Of a stretch of 16,772 nucleotides of DNA, positions 1 to 7,103 are shown piece after piece; within the stretch, counting starts at the first letter, position 1, and the number at the start of each line of letters is the position of its first letter. The DNA is taken from contig JAAWGY010000023.1 of assembly GCA_022795575.1 (NCBI GenBank), positions 1-16,772 on the forward strand, written 5' to 3'. This stretch comes from Angelakisella sp. (lineage in GTDB: Bacteria > Bacillota > Clostridia > Oscillospirales > Ruminococcaceae). The notes beneath the pieces were generated by a model. It was not told where the DNA came from, made no database searches, and saw only the letters and a program-made list of their open reading frames with translations. The translations under genes were made by a program, and so were the position numbers.

Positions 1-20
1 CCCGGAGGGCGGAGGGGGCA

Positions 21-190
21 CACGGGGGAACTGGTTCCCCCGTGAGGCGCAGCGGAGCCGAAGGCTCCCCGGACCTTCCGCAGAAGGTCCCTGCGCCTTT
101 AGGGCCTGCGCGGCCCTGGACCTGCGGCCCGGTAGCCCGGGCGGGCACAACCTGTGGGACAGGCCGCTGCGTTTCCCATCGGGCAGCGGC
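21..190. repeat. Cluster of perfect inverted repeats; candidate structured RNA or palindromic intergenic element
   Basis: No gene is supportable in 1-323 before ruvC. Six or more stem-loops are packed into 170 nt. They are 21-31/34-44 (11 bp, perfect), 54-59/63-68, 71-78/83-90 (8 bp), 101-106/112-117, 127-131/138-142, 151-155/159-163, and 163-170/183-190 (8 bp, 12-nt loop). In addition GGCGCAG at 46-52 pairs exactly with CTGCGCC at 91-97 and encloses the 54-68 and 71-90 hairpins, giving a branched, cloverleaf-like fold. No T-tract of note follows any stem on the + strand. I cannot assign a known RNA family. It could be a non-coding RNA, the 3' end of an upstream transcript, or a dispersed repeat. 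The pairings are direct observations; the function is unknown. Confidence 0.55.
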
Positions 191-252
191 GCATTTTAGG
201 CCTACCCAGCCCCGCCAACAAAACAACGTATAAAAATAATCCGCTTTCCCTA

Positions 253-281
253 TTGGAGCCCCCCGCCGATTATGCTATAAT
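253..281 (+). promoter_or_regulatory. Extended -10 promoter for ruvCAB
   Basis: A perfect TATAAT lies at 276-281, preceded by TG at 273-274 (TGnTATAAT, extended -10). TTGGAG at 253-258 fits a -35 box with a 17-bp spacer. The predicted start of transcription is near 288. This lies after the ATG at 285, so the next in-frame ATG (324) is the likely ruvC start. Confidence 0.75.
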
Positions 282-323
282 AAAATGAAAATCCATTTTC
301 CGGGAGGGGGTAAGGGCGGCGCT

Positions 324-827
324 ATGCGGGTTTTTGGCATCGACCCCGGCTACGCCATTGTGGGCTGCGGGGTGGTGGACTGCGTAAAGGGCAGGTACCA
401 TATGGTGGACTACGGCGCCATCACCACCCCGGCAGGGATGGAGATGGGCCAGCGCCTTGCCACCATCTACGACCAGCTCACCGTGGCCCTGGAAAAATAC
501 CAGCCCGAGGCGGTGGCCATCGAGCAGCTGTTTGCCACCCACAACCAAACCACCGTGATGGGGGTTGCCCAGGCCCGGGGGGTTATCCTGCTCTGCTGCC
601 AGCAGCACCGGCTGCCGGTGTACGAATACACCCCCATGCAGGTAAAGATGGCGGTGGTGGGCTACGGGGTGGCGGAGAAAAAGCAGGTGATGGAGATGAC
701 CCGGAATCTGCTGAACCTGCGGGAGGTGCCAAAGCCGGACGACGCCGCCGACGCCCTGGCCATCGCTATCTGCCACGGCAACGTGGGGGGCTCGGTGCTC
801 TTCCAAAAAAACTTGAAGCTGAGGTAA
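324..827 (+). CDS. ruvC: Crossover junction endodeoxyribonuclease RuvC
   Basis: RuvC is the Holliday-junction resolvase. As a dimer it cuts the four-way junction symmetrically after RuvAB has moved it, finishing homologous recombination and fork repair in the cytoplasm. The 167-residue product begins MRVFGIDPG, the usual RuvC opening. The four acidic catalytic residues of the RNase H-like fold are present: D7, E67 (in AIEQLF), and D140 and D143 (in KPDDAADA). An in-frame ATG at 285 would add 13 residues, but it lies upstream of the predicted transcription start and lacks a ribosome site. GGGAGGGGG at 302-310 precedes the chosen start, with a rather long 13-nt gap. The stop is 6 nt before ruvA, so the genes are probably cotranscribed. 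Length and motifs are normal for the family. Confidence 0.95.
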   Translation: MRVFGIDPGYAIVGCGVVDCVKGRYHMVDYGAITTPAGMEMGQRLATIYDQLTVALEKYQPEAVAIEQLFATHNQTTVMGVAQARGVILLCCQQHRLPVYEYTPMQVKMAVVGYGVAEKKQVMEMTRNLLNLREVPKPDDAADALAIAICHGNVGGSVLFQKNLKLR

Positions 828-833
828 CAAAGA

Positions 834-1451
834 ATGATATACAGCGTCACCGGAAAACTCATCTGTGTGGAGCCGGGCTTTGCGGTGGTGGAGGCCGGCG
901 GGGTGGGCTACCGCTGCTCCACTACCACCAACACCCTAACAAAGCTCCCCGGCCGGGGCAAGGAGGCCACCCTCCTCACCCACCTTTACCTGCGGGAGGA
1001 CGTGCTGGAGCTCTTCGGCTTTTACACCGAGGAGGAGCTGCGCTGCTTCCGCCTCCTCATCGGGGTAAGCGGGGTGGGGCCCAAGGCCGCCCTGGCCATC
1101 CTGTCGGTCCTTACCCCCCAAAAGCTGATGCTGGCCATCGCCGCCGGGGACGCCAAGGCGGTAAAGGTGCCCGGGGTGGGGCCCAAGCTGAGCCAGCGGA
1201 TCGTTTTGGAGCTGCGGGACAAGTTTTCCGCCGAGGATCTGGCCGGGGGCGTCGCCGGCGGGGGCGGGGGAGACCTCTCCTTCCTGGCGGCGGGGGAGAT
1301 CCCCTCCGCCCAGGGGGAGGCGGTGGCCGCCCTGGTGTCGCTGGGCTACAGCCAGACCGAGGCCGCCGCCGCCATCGCCAAGCTGGACCCGGCGCTGCCG
1401 GTGGACGGGCTGATCAAGGGGGCGCTGAAGCGCCTTTCCAGGGGGGTGTAA
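834..1451 (+). CDS. ruvA: Holliday junction branch migration complex subunit RuvA
   Basis: RuvA forms tetramers that hold the Holliday junction in an open square and load RuvB hexamers for branch migration. The product has 205 residues, normal for the family. The N-terminal OB-fold domain covers about residues 1-62 (MIYSVTGKL at the start, LREDVLELFGF near its end). Two helix-hairpin-helix motifs follow: IGVSGVGPKAA from residue 76 and VPGVGPKLSQR from residue 112. A glycine-rich linker (about 135-146) leads to the C-terminal domain III, which contacts RuvB (ALVSLGYSQTEAAAAI). GAGG at 821-824, inside the end of ruvC, serves as a ribosome site 9 nt before the ATG. The stop is 6 nt before ruvB. 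Confidence 0.95.
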   Translation: MIYSVTGKLICVEPGFAVVEAGGVGYRCSTTTNTLTKLPGRGKEATLLTHLYLREDVLELFGFYTEEELRCFRLLIGVSGVGPKAALAILSVLTPQKLMLAIAAGDAKAVKVPGVGPKLSQRIVLELRDKFSAEDLAGGVAGGGGGDLSFLAAGEIPSAQGEAVAALVSLGYSQTEAAAAIAKLDPALPVDGLIKGALKRLSRGV

Positions 1452-1457
1452 GCTGCA

Positions 1458-2510
1458 ATGGGGATGTTTGACAAGGACAGCGACTTTGAGAACCGCATCG
1501 TCACCGCCGAGTACACCCGGGACGACAGCGACGCGGAAAATACCCTCCGCCCCAAAACCCTGGGGGAGTATGTGGGCCAGGAGAAGGCCAAGGAGAACCT
1601 GCGGATCTTCATCGAGGCGGCAAAGCTGCGGGGGGAGCCGTTGGACCACGTCCTCCTCTACGGCCCGCCGGGGCTGGGCAAAACCACCCTCTCCACCATC
1701 ATCGCCGCCGAGATGGGGGTGAACATCCGCACTACCTCCGGCCCCGCCATCGAAAAGCCCGGGGACCTGGCGGCGCTCCTCACCAACCTGGAGGAGGGGG
1801 ACCTGCTGTTCATCGACGAAATCCACCGCCTGAACCGCAGCGTGGAGGAGGTGCTTTACCCCGCCATGGAGGACTACGCCCTGGACATCATCCTGGGCAA
1901 GGGCCCCGCCGCCCGGTCCATCCGGATCGACCTGCCCCGGTTTACCCTGGTGGGGGCCACCACCCGGGCGGGGCAGCTCACCGGGCCGCTCCGGGACCGG
2001 TTCGGGGTTATCTTCCGGCTGGAGCTCTACACCCCGGAGGAGCTGACCCGGATCATCACCCGGAGCGCCGGTATCTTGGGCATCGCCTGCGACCCCACCG
2101 GGGCCAAGGAGCTGGCGCGGCGCAGCCGGGGCACCCCCCGTATCGCCAACCGGTTCCTCAAGCGGGTGCGGGACTTCGCCCAGGTGATGGGCAACGGGGA
2201 CATCACCGCTGAGCTTGCCGCCGCCGCCCTGGACCGGCTGGAGGTGGATTATCTGGGGCTGGACGCCATCGACCGGCGGATCCTCTCCACCATCATCCAG
2301 TCCTACGCCGGGGGCCCGGTGGGGCTGGACACCCTGGCGGCGGCGGTGGGGGAGGAAGCGGTGACGATCGAGGACGTCTACGAGCCCTACCTGATGCAGG
2401 AGGGATTCCTTACCCGCACCGCCCGGGGCCGTTGCGTCACCCAAAAGGCGTACCAGCACCTGGGCCTGCCGGTGCCGGGGGGCGGCAGCCCCCTGCAAAT
2501 GTCGCTGTAA
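1458..2510 (+). CDS. ruvB: Holliday junction branch migration DNA helicase RuvB
   Basis: RuvB is the AAA+ motor that pumps DNA through the RuvA-bound junction. The 350-residue product carries the full motif set: Walker A GPPGLGKTT at 69-77, Walker B DEIH at 120-123, sensor 1 GATTRAG at 166-172, the arginine-finger segment LRDRFG at 178-183, and the sensor 2 region RGTPRIANRFLKRVRD. A C-terminal winged helix includes EDVYEPYLMQEGF. The N-terminal LRPKTLGEYVGQE block is standard. A second ATG lies at 1464, and the ribosome site is weak for either start; translation may be coupled to ruvA, whose stop is 6 nt upstream. Gene order ruvC-ruvA-ruvB matches many Clostridia. A 70-nt gap follows. Confidence 0.96.
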   Translation: MGMFDKDSDFENRIVTAEYTRDDSDAENTLRPKTLGEYVGQEKAKENLRIFIEAAKLRGEPLDHVLLYGPPGLGKTTLSTIIAAEMGVNIRTTSGPAIEKPGDLAALLTNLEEGDLLFIDEIHRLNRSVEEVLYPAMEDYALDIILGKGPAARSIRIDLPRFTLVGATTRAGQLTGPLRDRFGVIFRLELYTPEELTRIITRSAGILGIACDPTGAKELARRSRGTPRIANRFLKRVRDFAQVMGNGDITAELAAAALDRLEVDYLGLDAIDRRILSTIIQSYAGGPVGLDTLAAAVGEEAVTIEDVYEPYLMQEGFLTRTARGRCVTQKAYQHLGLPVPGGGSPLQMSL

Positions 2511-2551
2511 GAGCCTGTAAACGCAGACGAGCTGCCGGGCAAAACCGGACA

Positions 2552-2563
2552 GGCCCAAGGGCC
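2552..2563 (+). other. Short GC hairpin in the ruvB-lipoprotein gap
   Basis: GGCCC at 2552-2556 is complementary to GGGCC at 2559-2563, ending 2 nt before the AAGGGAGG ribosome site at 2566-2573. There is no T-tract, so it is not an intrinsic terminator. It may affect ribosome access. Confidence 0.3.
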
Positions 2564-2580
2564 GGAAGGGAGGCACCGTT

Positions 2581-4701
2581 ATGTTGACAAGGAAGCTGCT
2601 TGCACTGCTCCTGACACTCTGCCTGCTGGCAGGGTGCGGCACCGCCGGCTCGCCGGCGCCGGAAGTCCCGGCCTCCCCGGCGGAGCCGCCGCCTCCGGAG
2701 GCCTCCCTCCCCCAGGAGCCGTCCCGCCCCGACGGCATCCTCCCCCAGGAGGACCCGGACCACCCCGGCTGGCTGGCGGGGGCGGAGCTGTACTACACCC
2801 CGGGCAACCGGCTGACCCTCTACGCCATGGCGCCGGAAACGGGGGCGCTGCGGACGGTGCGGCAGAACGACTTCTGGAACGGCCGGGAGGTGGAAAGCGT
2901 CAGCCCCTCGGGGCGGTGGCTGCTCCTCTCCAGCTGGGACGGCGCGCCGGGCCGCAAGGTGGTGGCCCTTTCCCTCTATGACATAGGGCGGGACCTGCTG
3001 GTGAACCTCTCCCGGGAAAATGTGGTGGAAACCGAATGGAGCTGGTGGGAGGGCCACTGGTTCCCCGGGACATCCTACTACCGCTTTACCGACGACAGCA
3101 CCTTTTATTACCCGGAACTCTGCTGCTGCGAAGAGGAGGGCGGCCAGCCCCACCTCCACCGGTACACAGTGGGGGAGGACGGGCAGGTGACAGCCAGTAT
3201 CCTGGCGCTGGAGTGCCCGCCCCGGGAGCAGAACTGGGGGGAGATCTGTGTCCTGCTGCCGGAAAAGGGGGAGGTACTCTGCAACCTGTGGATGGGGGAA
3301 GGCGGCGCCGAATGGTTCACCTGGGAGATGGAGAGCGGCAAGCTGCTGGACCGCAGGCCGGGGAACAACGGCAGCGGCGGGCTGTACCGGGACGGCGTCT
3401 TCTATAATGTGGAAAATGACTGGGAATCCGAGACTTTCCGGCTGACCGCCTACCATATGGACAGCGACACCAAGGAGGTGCTGGCCACCGGCAAAAATCC
3501 CCGGGCCCCGGGGATGGAGGAGGAACCCGGAGATTCCCGGGGGGCGGTGGAACAGGCCTGGCTGGAGGAGATCCGGGAGGACGGGACCTTTGTCCTGCGC
3601 TGTGTCGGCGAACGGCGGGGGTACATGGCCGAGGAATCCTACCGGGAAACCCGGTGGAACCCGGCCACCGGCGGTGAGATCTCCTTTGGGGAGCACCAGA
3701 CCGCCCCCGCCTTCCCGGTGGATACCGCCCGGGGGTACCCTGTCGCCTTTGTGACCATGCCGGACGGCAACGGGCTTTATCTGCCCATCCCCCAGGATAT
3801 GGCCGAGTACTACCGGGAGCACCACGGACAGCCCTACCCCATCGCCACCCTCCCCACCGGGGAGCTGCTGTTTTTGGCGGCGGGGCCCCAAGACACCCTC
3901 CCCCAGGAGGACCCCCAAAAGCCGGGACGGCTGGCGGGGGCGGAGCAGGAGGACGGGAACCACCGCCTCACCCTTTACGCCATGGGGCCGGGGGACAAGG
4001 AGCCCCGGGTGGTGCGGGGAGAAAGCTTCTGGAACGGGGTTGCCCTGGAGGACGTGAGCCCGTCGGGGAACCGGCTGCTGCTGGCTACCCGGGACAGCGC
4101 CGGGGCAGACACCGCCGCGGCCCTCTCGGTCTACGACATCGGGGCAAACCGCCTTTACAACCTGTCCGATTCCTCCCGGCAGGAGGGAACCGCCCGCCCG
4201 GGGAACCACTGGCTCCCCGGAGAGCGCCGCTACCGCTTTGCCGATGAGGACACCATCCTCTACCAGGAGCTTGCCGGCAACGGCCACGGCTCGGTGCGCG
4301 CCCCCCGTTACCGCTGGACGGAAAACGGCGGGCTTGACCGGTACAACTTCTGGGTAGAGGTGCCGGAAGCCGGGGAGTTTTCGGCAAGCCTGGGCTGCGT
4401 CTATCTTCCGGAGGAAGGGGCGCTGATGAGCCGCCTCCCCGCCGGGGAAGGGGGAGAAACCCGGTGGTTCACCTGGCCGGTAACGCCCTGGGAGGAGTGG
4501 CGGCAGGATATGGGCACCGCCCCCGTCCTCTCCCAAACCACGGGGGAGAACCCCCGGTATGCCGCCCTGCTGGCGGAGGCGGAGAACCTCGCCCCCCGGC
4601 CGGCGGCGCTGCCGGACGGCTTCCGTCCGCCGGAGGAGCTGAAGAATCCCCGCCCGGTGGCGGTGCTGCAAAACGGAGAAATCCTCTTTTTGGCGGAATA
4701 G
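2581..4701 (+). CDS. Predicted lipoprotein with two tandem repeat units, function unknown
   Basis: The gene encodes 706 residues that I do not recognise as a named family. A signal peptide (MLTRKLLALLLTLCLLAG) ends in the lipobox LAGC with the lipidated cysteine at C19, so the protein should be anchored to the outer face of the membrane. A Pro/Glu-rich linker covers about 24-52. The rest is a duplication. Unit 1 runs from L54 to about 439 and unit 2 from L440 to the end. Both open with LPQEDP, share LTLYAM, FWNG, VSPSG, LYDIG/VYDIG, NLS and RW/EWFTW blocks, and close with a GELLFLA/GEILFLA segment. Unit 2 lacks about 120 residues of unit 1. The VSPSG...LLL...YDI pattern resembles TolB/WD40-type beta-propeller blades, which is inference. 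Three consecutive cysteines (C181-C183) occur only in unit 1. AAGGGAGG at 2566-2573 sets the start. Confidence 0.88.
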   Translation: MLTRKLLALLLTLCLLAGCGTAGSPAPEVPASPAEPPPPEASLPQEPSRPDGILPQEDPDHPGWLAGAELYYTPGNRLTLYAMAPETGALRTVRQNDFWNGREVESVSPSGRWLLLSSWDGAPGRKVVALSLYDIGRDLLVNLSRENVVETEWSWWEGHWFPGTSYYRFTDDSTFYYPELCCCEEEGGQPHLHRYTVGEDGQVTASILALECPPREQNWGEICVLLPEKGEVLCNLWMGEGGAEWFTWEMESGKLLDRRPGNNGSGGLYRDGVFYNVENDWESETFRLTAYHMDSDTKEVLATGKNPRAPGMEEEPGDSRGAVEQAWLEEIREDGTFVLRCVGERRGYMAEESYRETRWNPATGGEISFGEHQTAPAFPVDTARGYPVAFVTMPDGNGLYLPIPQDMAEYYREHHGQPYPIATLPTGELLFLAAGPQDTLPQEDPQKPGRLAGAEQEDGNHRLTLYAMGPGDKEPRVVRGESFWNGVALEDVSPSGNRLLLATRDSAGADTAAALSVYDIGANRLYNLSDSSRQEGTARPGNHWLPGERRYRFADEDTILYQELAGNGHGSVRAPRYRWTENGGLDRYNFWVEVPEAGEFSASLGCVYLPEEGALMSRLPAGEGGETRWFTWPVTPWEEWRQDMGTAPVLSQTTGENPRYAALLAEAENLAPRPAALPDGFRPPEELKNPRPVAVLQNGEILFLAE
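2739..4701 (+). repeat. Direct repeat within the lipoprotein gene, 1,158-nt period
   Basis: An 18-bp exact match at 2739-2756 and 3897-3914, and a second at 2771-2788 and 3929-3946, have the same offset of 1,158 nt (386 codons). Unit 1 spans about 2739-3896. Unit 2 spans 3897-4701 and is shorter. Nucleotide identity is still visible at the left edge, which suggests an in-frame duplication followed by divergence and internal loss. Confidence 0.85.
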
Positions 4702-4718
4702 CGGGGCAAAATGCCCCG
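4702..4718 (+). other. Perfect 7-bp hairpin right after the lipoprotein stop
   Basis: CGGGGCA at 4702-4708 pairs with TGCCCCG at 4712-4718 around an AAA loop, starting at the first base after the stop codon. What follows is GTATTGGC and then an A-run, not a T-run, so intrinsic termination on the + strand is doubtful. It may protect the mRNA 3' end. Confidence 0.45.
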
Positions 4719-4721
4719 GTA

Positions 4722-4751
4722 TTGGCAAAAAAAGCGGGAAAAGCATAGGAT
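4722..4751 (+). promoter_or_regulatory. Probable promoter of glmM
   Basis: TTGGCA at 4722-4727 (5 of 6 to TTGACA) and TAGGAT at 4746-4751 (4 of 6 to TATAAT) are 18 bp apart. Transcription would start near 4758, leaving about 35 nt before the chosen glmM ATG. The upstream in-frame start at 4757 would then lie at the transcript's very end, which argues against it. Confidence 0.5.
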
Positions 4752-4778
4752 AGAGCGTGTCACAACGGACAGCAAGCA

Positions 4779-4785
4779 AGGGAGG
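4779..4785 (+). promoter_or_regulatory. Ribosome binding site deciding the glmM start
   Basis: AGGGAGG lies 7 nt before the ATG at 4793. It excludes the in-frame start at 4757, which has no such site. Confidence 0.8.
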
Positions 4786-4792
4786 TTGTATT

Positions 4793-6154
4793 ATGGGCAG
4801 ACTATTTGGCACCGACGGCATCCGGGGCATCGCCAACCGGGATCTTTCCATCCAGCGGGGGGCCCAGGTGGGCCAGGCGCTGGCTACCGTGCTGCGGGAG
4901 CGGCTGGGGGAGGGGAGCAAGCCCCGGGTATTCATCGGCAAGGATACCCGCCTTTCCTCGGATATGATCGAGGCCGCCCTGGCCTCGGGGCTCTGCGCCG
5001 GGGGGGTGGACTGCTTCTCCCTGGGGGTGGTGCCCACCCCGGCGGTGGCCTGCCTGACGGTATCCCACCGGATGGACGCCGGGGTGATGATCTCGGCCAG
5101 CCACAACCCCTTCCAGTTTAACGGCATCAAGATCTTTGGGCCCAAGGGGTATAAGCTCACCGACGAGGAGGAGGCGGAGATCGAGGACATGATCCTGGAC
5201 GACGCCATCCCCATGCACAAGGCGGAGGCCGGGGAGATCGGCCGGTACAGCCGCCGGGAGGAGCTGGCGGAGGAGTACATCCGGCACATCGCCGCCACCC
5301 TGCCGGGGGAAAAGCCCCTGGCCGGGATGCGGGTGCTGGTGGACTGCGCCAACGGCAGCGCCAGCCGCACCGCGGAGACACTCTTCCGGCTGCTGGGGGC
5401 GGAGGCGGAGGTCATCTGCCAGGAGCCGGACGGGGTAAACGTCAACCAGGGCTGCGGCTCCACCCACATCGAGGCGCTGCGGGAGCGTGTCCGGGCCGGG
5501 GGCTACGCCCTGGGGGTGGCCTTTGACGGCGACGCCGACCGGTGCCTGGCGGTGGACGAGACCGGGGCGCTGGTGGACGGGGACCAGATGATTGCCATCT
5601 TCGCCAACCGGATGAAGGAGCGGGGGACGCTGCGCAAAAACACCGCCGTGGTGACGGTGATGAGCAACTACGGCTTTATGAACTTTGCCAGGGAGAGCGG
5701 CGTTGCGGTAAAGACCACCAAGGTGGGGGACCGGTACGTGCTGGAGACGATGCTGGCGGAGGGGTACAACATCGGCGGGGAGCAGTCGGGGCACATCATT
5801 TTTACCGACCATATGACCACCGGGGACGGCCAGCTTTCGGCGGTGCAGCTGATGGGGGTGATGGCCGAGACCGGCAAGCCCCTGAGCCAGCTGACCCGGG
5901 TGATCACCATCCTGCCCCAGGTGCTGGTGAACATGGAGGCCACGGTGGACATGAAAGCGGGGCTGGCCGAAAGCTTGGAGATCTCCGCCGCCGTCCGGGC
6001 CTGCGAGGAGGAGCTCCAGGGCCGGGGCCGGGTGCTGATCCGTCCCTCCGGCACCGAGCCGCTGATCCGCGTGATGGTGGAGGGCCCCGAGGAGGGGCAG
6101 ATCCGGGATATCGCCAACCGGATTGTGGCGGCCATCCGGGAGGCCCTGAGCTGA
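4793..6154 (+). CDS. glmM: Phosphoglucosamine mutase GlmM
   Basis: GlmM converts glucosamine-6-phosphate to glucosamine-1-phosphate, the step before UDP-GlcNAc and so peptidoglycan. The product has 453 residues, normal for the family. It starts MGRLFGTDGIRG, the usual opening. The phosphoserine loop is ISASHNP with S103 as the phosphorylated residue. The Mg2+ loop is DGDADR with D245, D247 and D249. The sugar-binding loop is GEQSG at 329-333, and the phosphate-binding loop RPSGTEP is at 417-423. These are the four active-site elements of the alpha-D-phosphohexomutase superfamily, in the expected order. The start at 4793 follows a clear ribosome site and removes a 12-residue N-terminal extension. 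The TGA stop overlaps the ATG of the next gene by one base. Confidence 0.97.
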   Translation: MGRLFGTDGIRGIANRDLSIQRGAQVGQALATVLRERLGEGSKPRVFIGKDTRLSSDMIEAALASGLCAGGVDCFSLGVVPTPAVACLTVSHRMDAGVMISASHNPFQFNGIKIFGPKGYKLTDEEEAEIEDMILDDAIPMHKAEAGEIGRYSRREELAEEYIRHIAATLPGEKPLAGMRVLVDCANGSASRTAETLFRLLGAEAEVICQEPDGVNVNQGCGSTHIEALRERVRAGGYALGVAFDGDADRCLAVDETGALVDGDQMIAIFANRMKERGTLRKNTAVVTVMSNYGFMNFARESGVAVKTTKVGDRYVLETMLAEGYNIGGEQSGHIIFTDHMTTGDGQLSAVQLMGVMAETGKPLSQLTRVITILPQVLVNMEATVDMKAGLAESLEISAAVRACEEELQGRGRVLIRPSGTEPLIRVMVEGPEEGQIRDIANRIVAAIREALS

Positions 6155-7044
6155 TGCGCAGGGCGGAGGGCTGGCGGGACTTTGGGGTGATAGACGCCAG
6201 CGGCGGGGAAAAGCTGGAGCGGTGGGGGGACGTCACCCTCATCCGCCCCGATCCCCAGGTGATCTGGAACACCCCCCGGGGGGAGGGCTGGCGGGATGCC
6301 GACGCCCGGTACCACCGGTCGGAAAAGGGGGGCGGCAGTTGGGAGATCCGGCGGAGGCTCCGGGAGTTTTGGACCATCGGCTACGGGGAGGTGCTGCGCT
6401 TTAAGATCAGCCCCACCGGCTTTAAGCACACCGGCCTGTTCCCGGAGCAGGCGGTAAACTGGGAGCTCTTCGGGGCGCTGATCCGGGGGGCGGGAAGGCC
6501 CGTCCGGGTGCTGAACCTCTTCGCCTACACCGGGGGAGCGACGTTGGCCTGCGCGGCGGCGGGGGCCAGCGTCTGCCACGTGGACGCCAGCAAGGGGATG
6601 GTGGCCTGGGCCAGGGAGAACCAGGCCCTCTCCGGCCTGTCGGACAAGCCCGTCCGGTGGATTGTGGACGACTGCCGCAAGTTTGTGGAGCGGGAGCTCC
6701 GCCGGGGCAGCCGGTACGACGCCGTCATCATGGACCCCCCCTCCTACGGCCGGGGGCCGGGGGGAGAGGTCTGGAAGCTGGAGGAGAGCGTCTACAGCCT
6801 GGTGGAGCTCTGCGCCGGGGTGCTGGGCGAAGATCCGCTGTTTTTTGCGGTGAATTCCTACACCACCGGCCTTTCGCCCTCGGTGATGGAGTACATCCTG
6901 GGGGTGACGGTGGGGCGGCGGTACCCCGGGGGGAGGCTGGCGGCGGATGAGATCGGCCTGCCGGTGGAGGCCAGCGGCCTGACGCTGCCCTGCGGGGCGA
7001 CGGCGCTGTGGAGCCGGCCGGGAACAGAGGGAATAACCAAATAA
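6154..7044 (+). CDS. Class I SAM-dependent methyltransferase, RlmI-like (COG1092 type)
   Basis: The 296-residue product is a probable RNA methyltransferase related to the catalytic half of RlmI/RlmK. An N-terminal region (about 1-110) carries GEKLERWGDVTLIRPDPQ and FKHTGLFPEQ, as in this group. The Rossmann-fold domain then shows SAM motif I VLNLFAYTGG at 119-128, the acidic motif II residue D144 in HVDAS, and the DPPSY catalytic motif at 194-198, which in RlmI-type enzymes sits by the target base. No PUA domain is visible, unlike E. coli RlmI. The start codon overlaps the glmM stop (TGATG), and GGGAGG at 6138-6143 precedes it, so translation is probably coupled. The longer open frame back to 5542 is only read-through of an alternative glmM frame. 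The substrate is unknown; 23S rRNA cytosine-C5 is a guess from the family. Confidence 0.85.
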   Translation: MRRAEGWRDFGVIDASGGEKLERWGDVTLIRPDPQVIWNTPRGEGWRDADARYHRSEKGGGSWEIRRRLREFWTIGYGEVLRFKISPTGFKHTGLFPEQAVNWELFGALIRGAGRPVRVLNLFAYTGGATLACAAAGASVCHVDASKGMVAWARENQALSGLSDKPVRWIVDDCRKFVERELRRGSRYDAVIMDPPSYGRGPGGEVWKLEESVYSLVELCAGVLGEDPLFFAVNSYTTGLSPSVMEYILGVTVGRRYPGGRLAADEIGLPVEASGLTLPCGATALWSRPGTEGITK

Positions 7045-7057
7045 GCGCGATCCCGGA

Positions 7058-7072
7058 CGGCAGCGGCTGCCG
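7058..7072 (+). other. Short hairpin in the methyltransferase-ecfA1 gap
   Basis: CGGCAG at 7058-7063 pairs with CTGCCG at 7067-7072 around a CGG loop. There is no T-tract and no convincing promoter in the 59-nt gap, so ecfA1 may be read from upstream. Confidence 0.35.
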
Positions 7073-7103
7073 GGTTGTGGGCTGACAGGAGGGACAAAAT
7101 AGG

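Noticed and set aside
42..233. A 63-codon + strand open frame in the left intergenic region
   Set aside because: It starts with GTG and runs through the perfect inverted repeats, and has no ribosome site. Pairing explains the sequence better than coding.
4702..4718. Intrinsic terminator after the lipoprotein gene
   Set aside because: The stem is perfect, but GTATTGGC and an A-run follow instead of T residues, so I list it only as a hairpin.
2437..5469. A minus-strand open frame of 1,010 codons, and others at 936-2738, 9223-11121 and 14077-15708
   Set aside because: They lie opposite genes with full family motifs, have low-complexity Pro/Gly/Arg/His-rich translations and lack ribosome sites. 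High GC removes stop codons from such frames.
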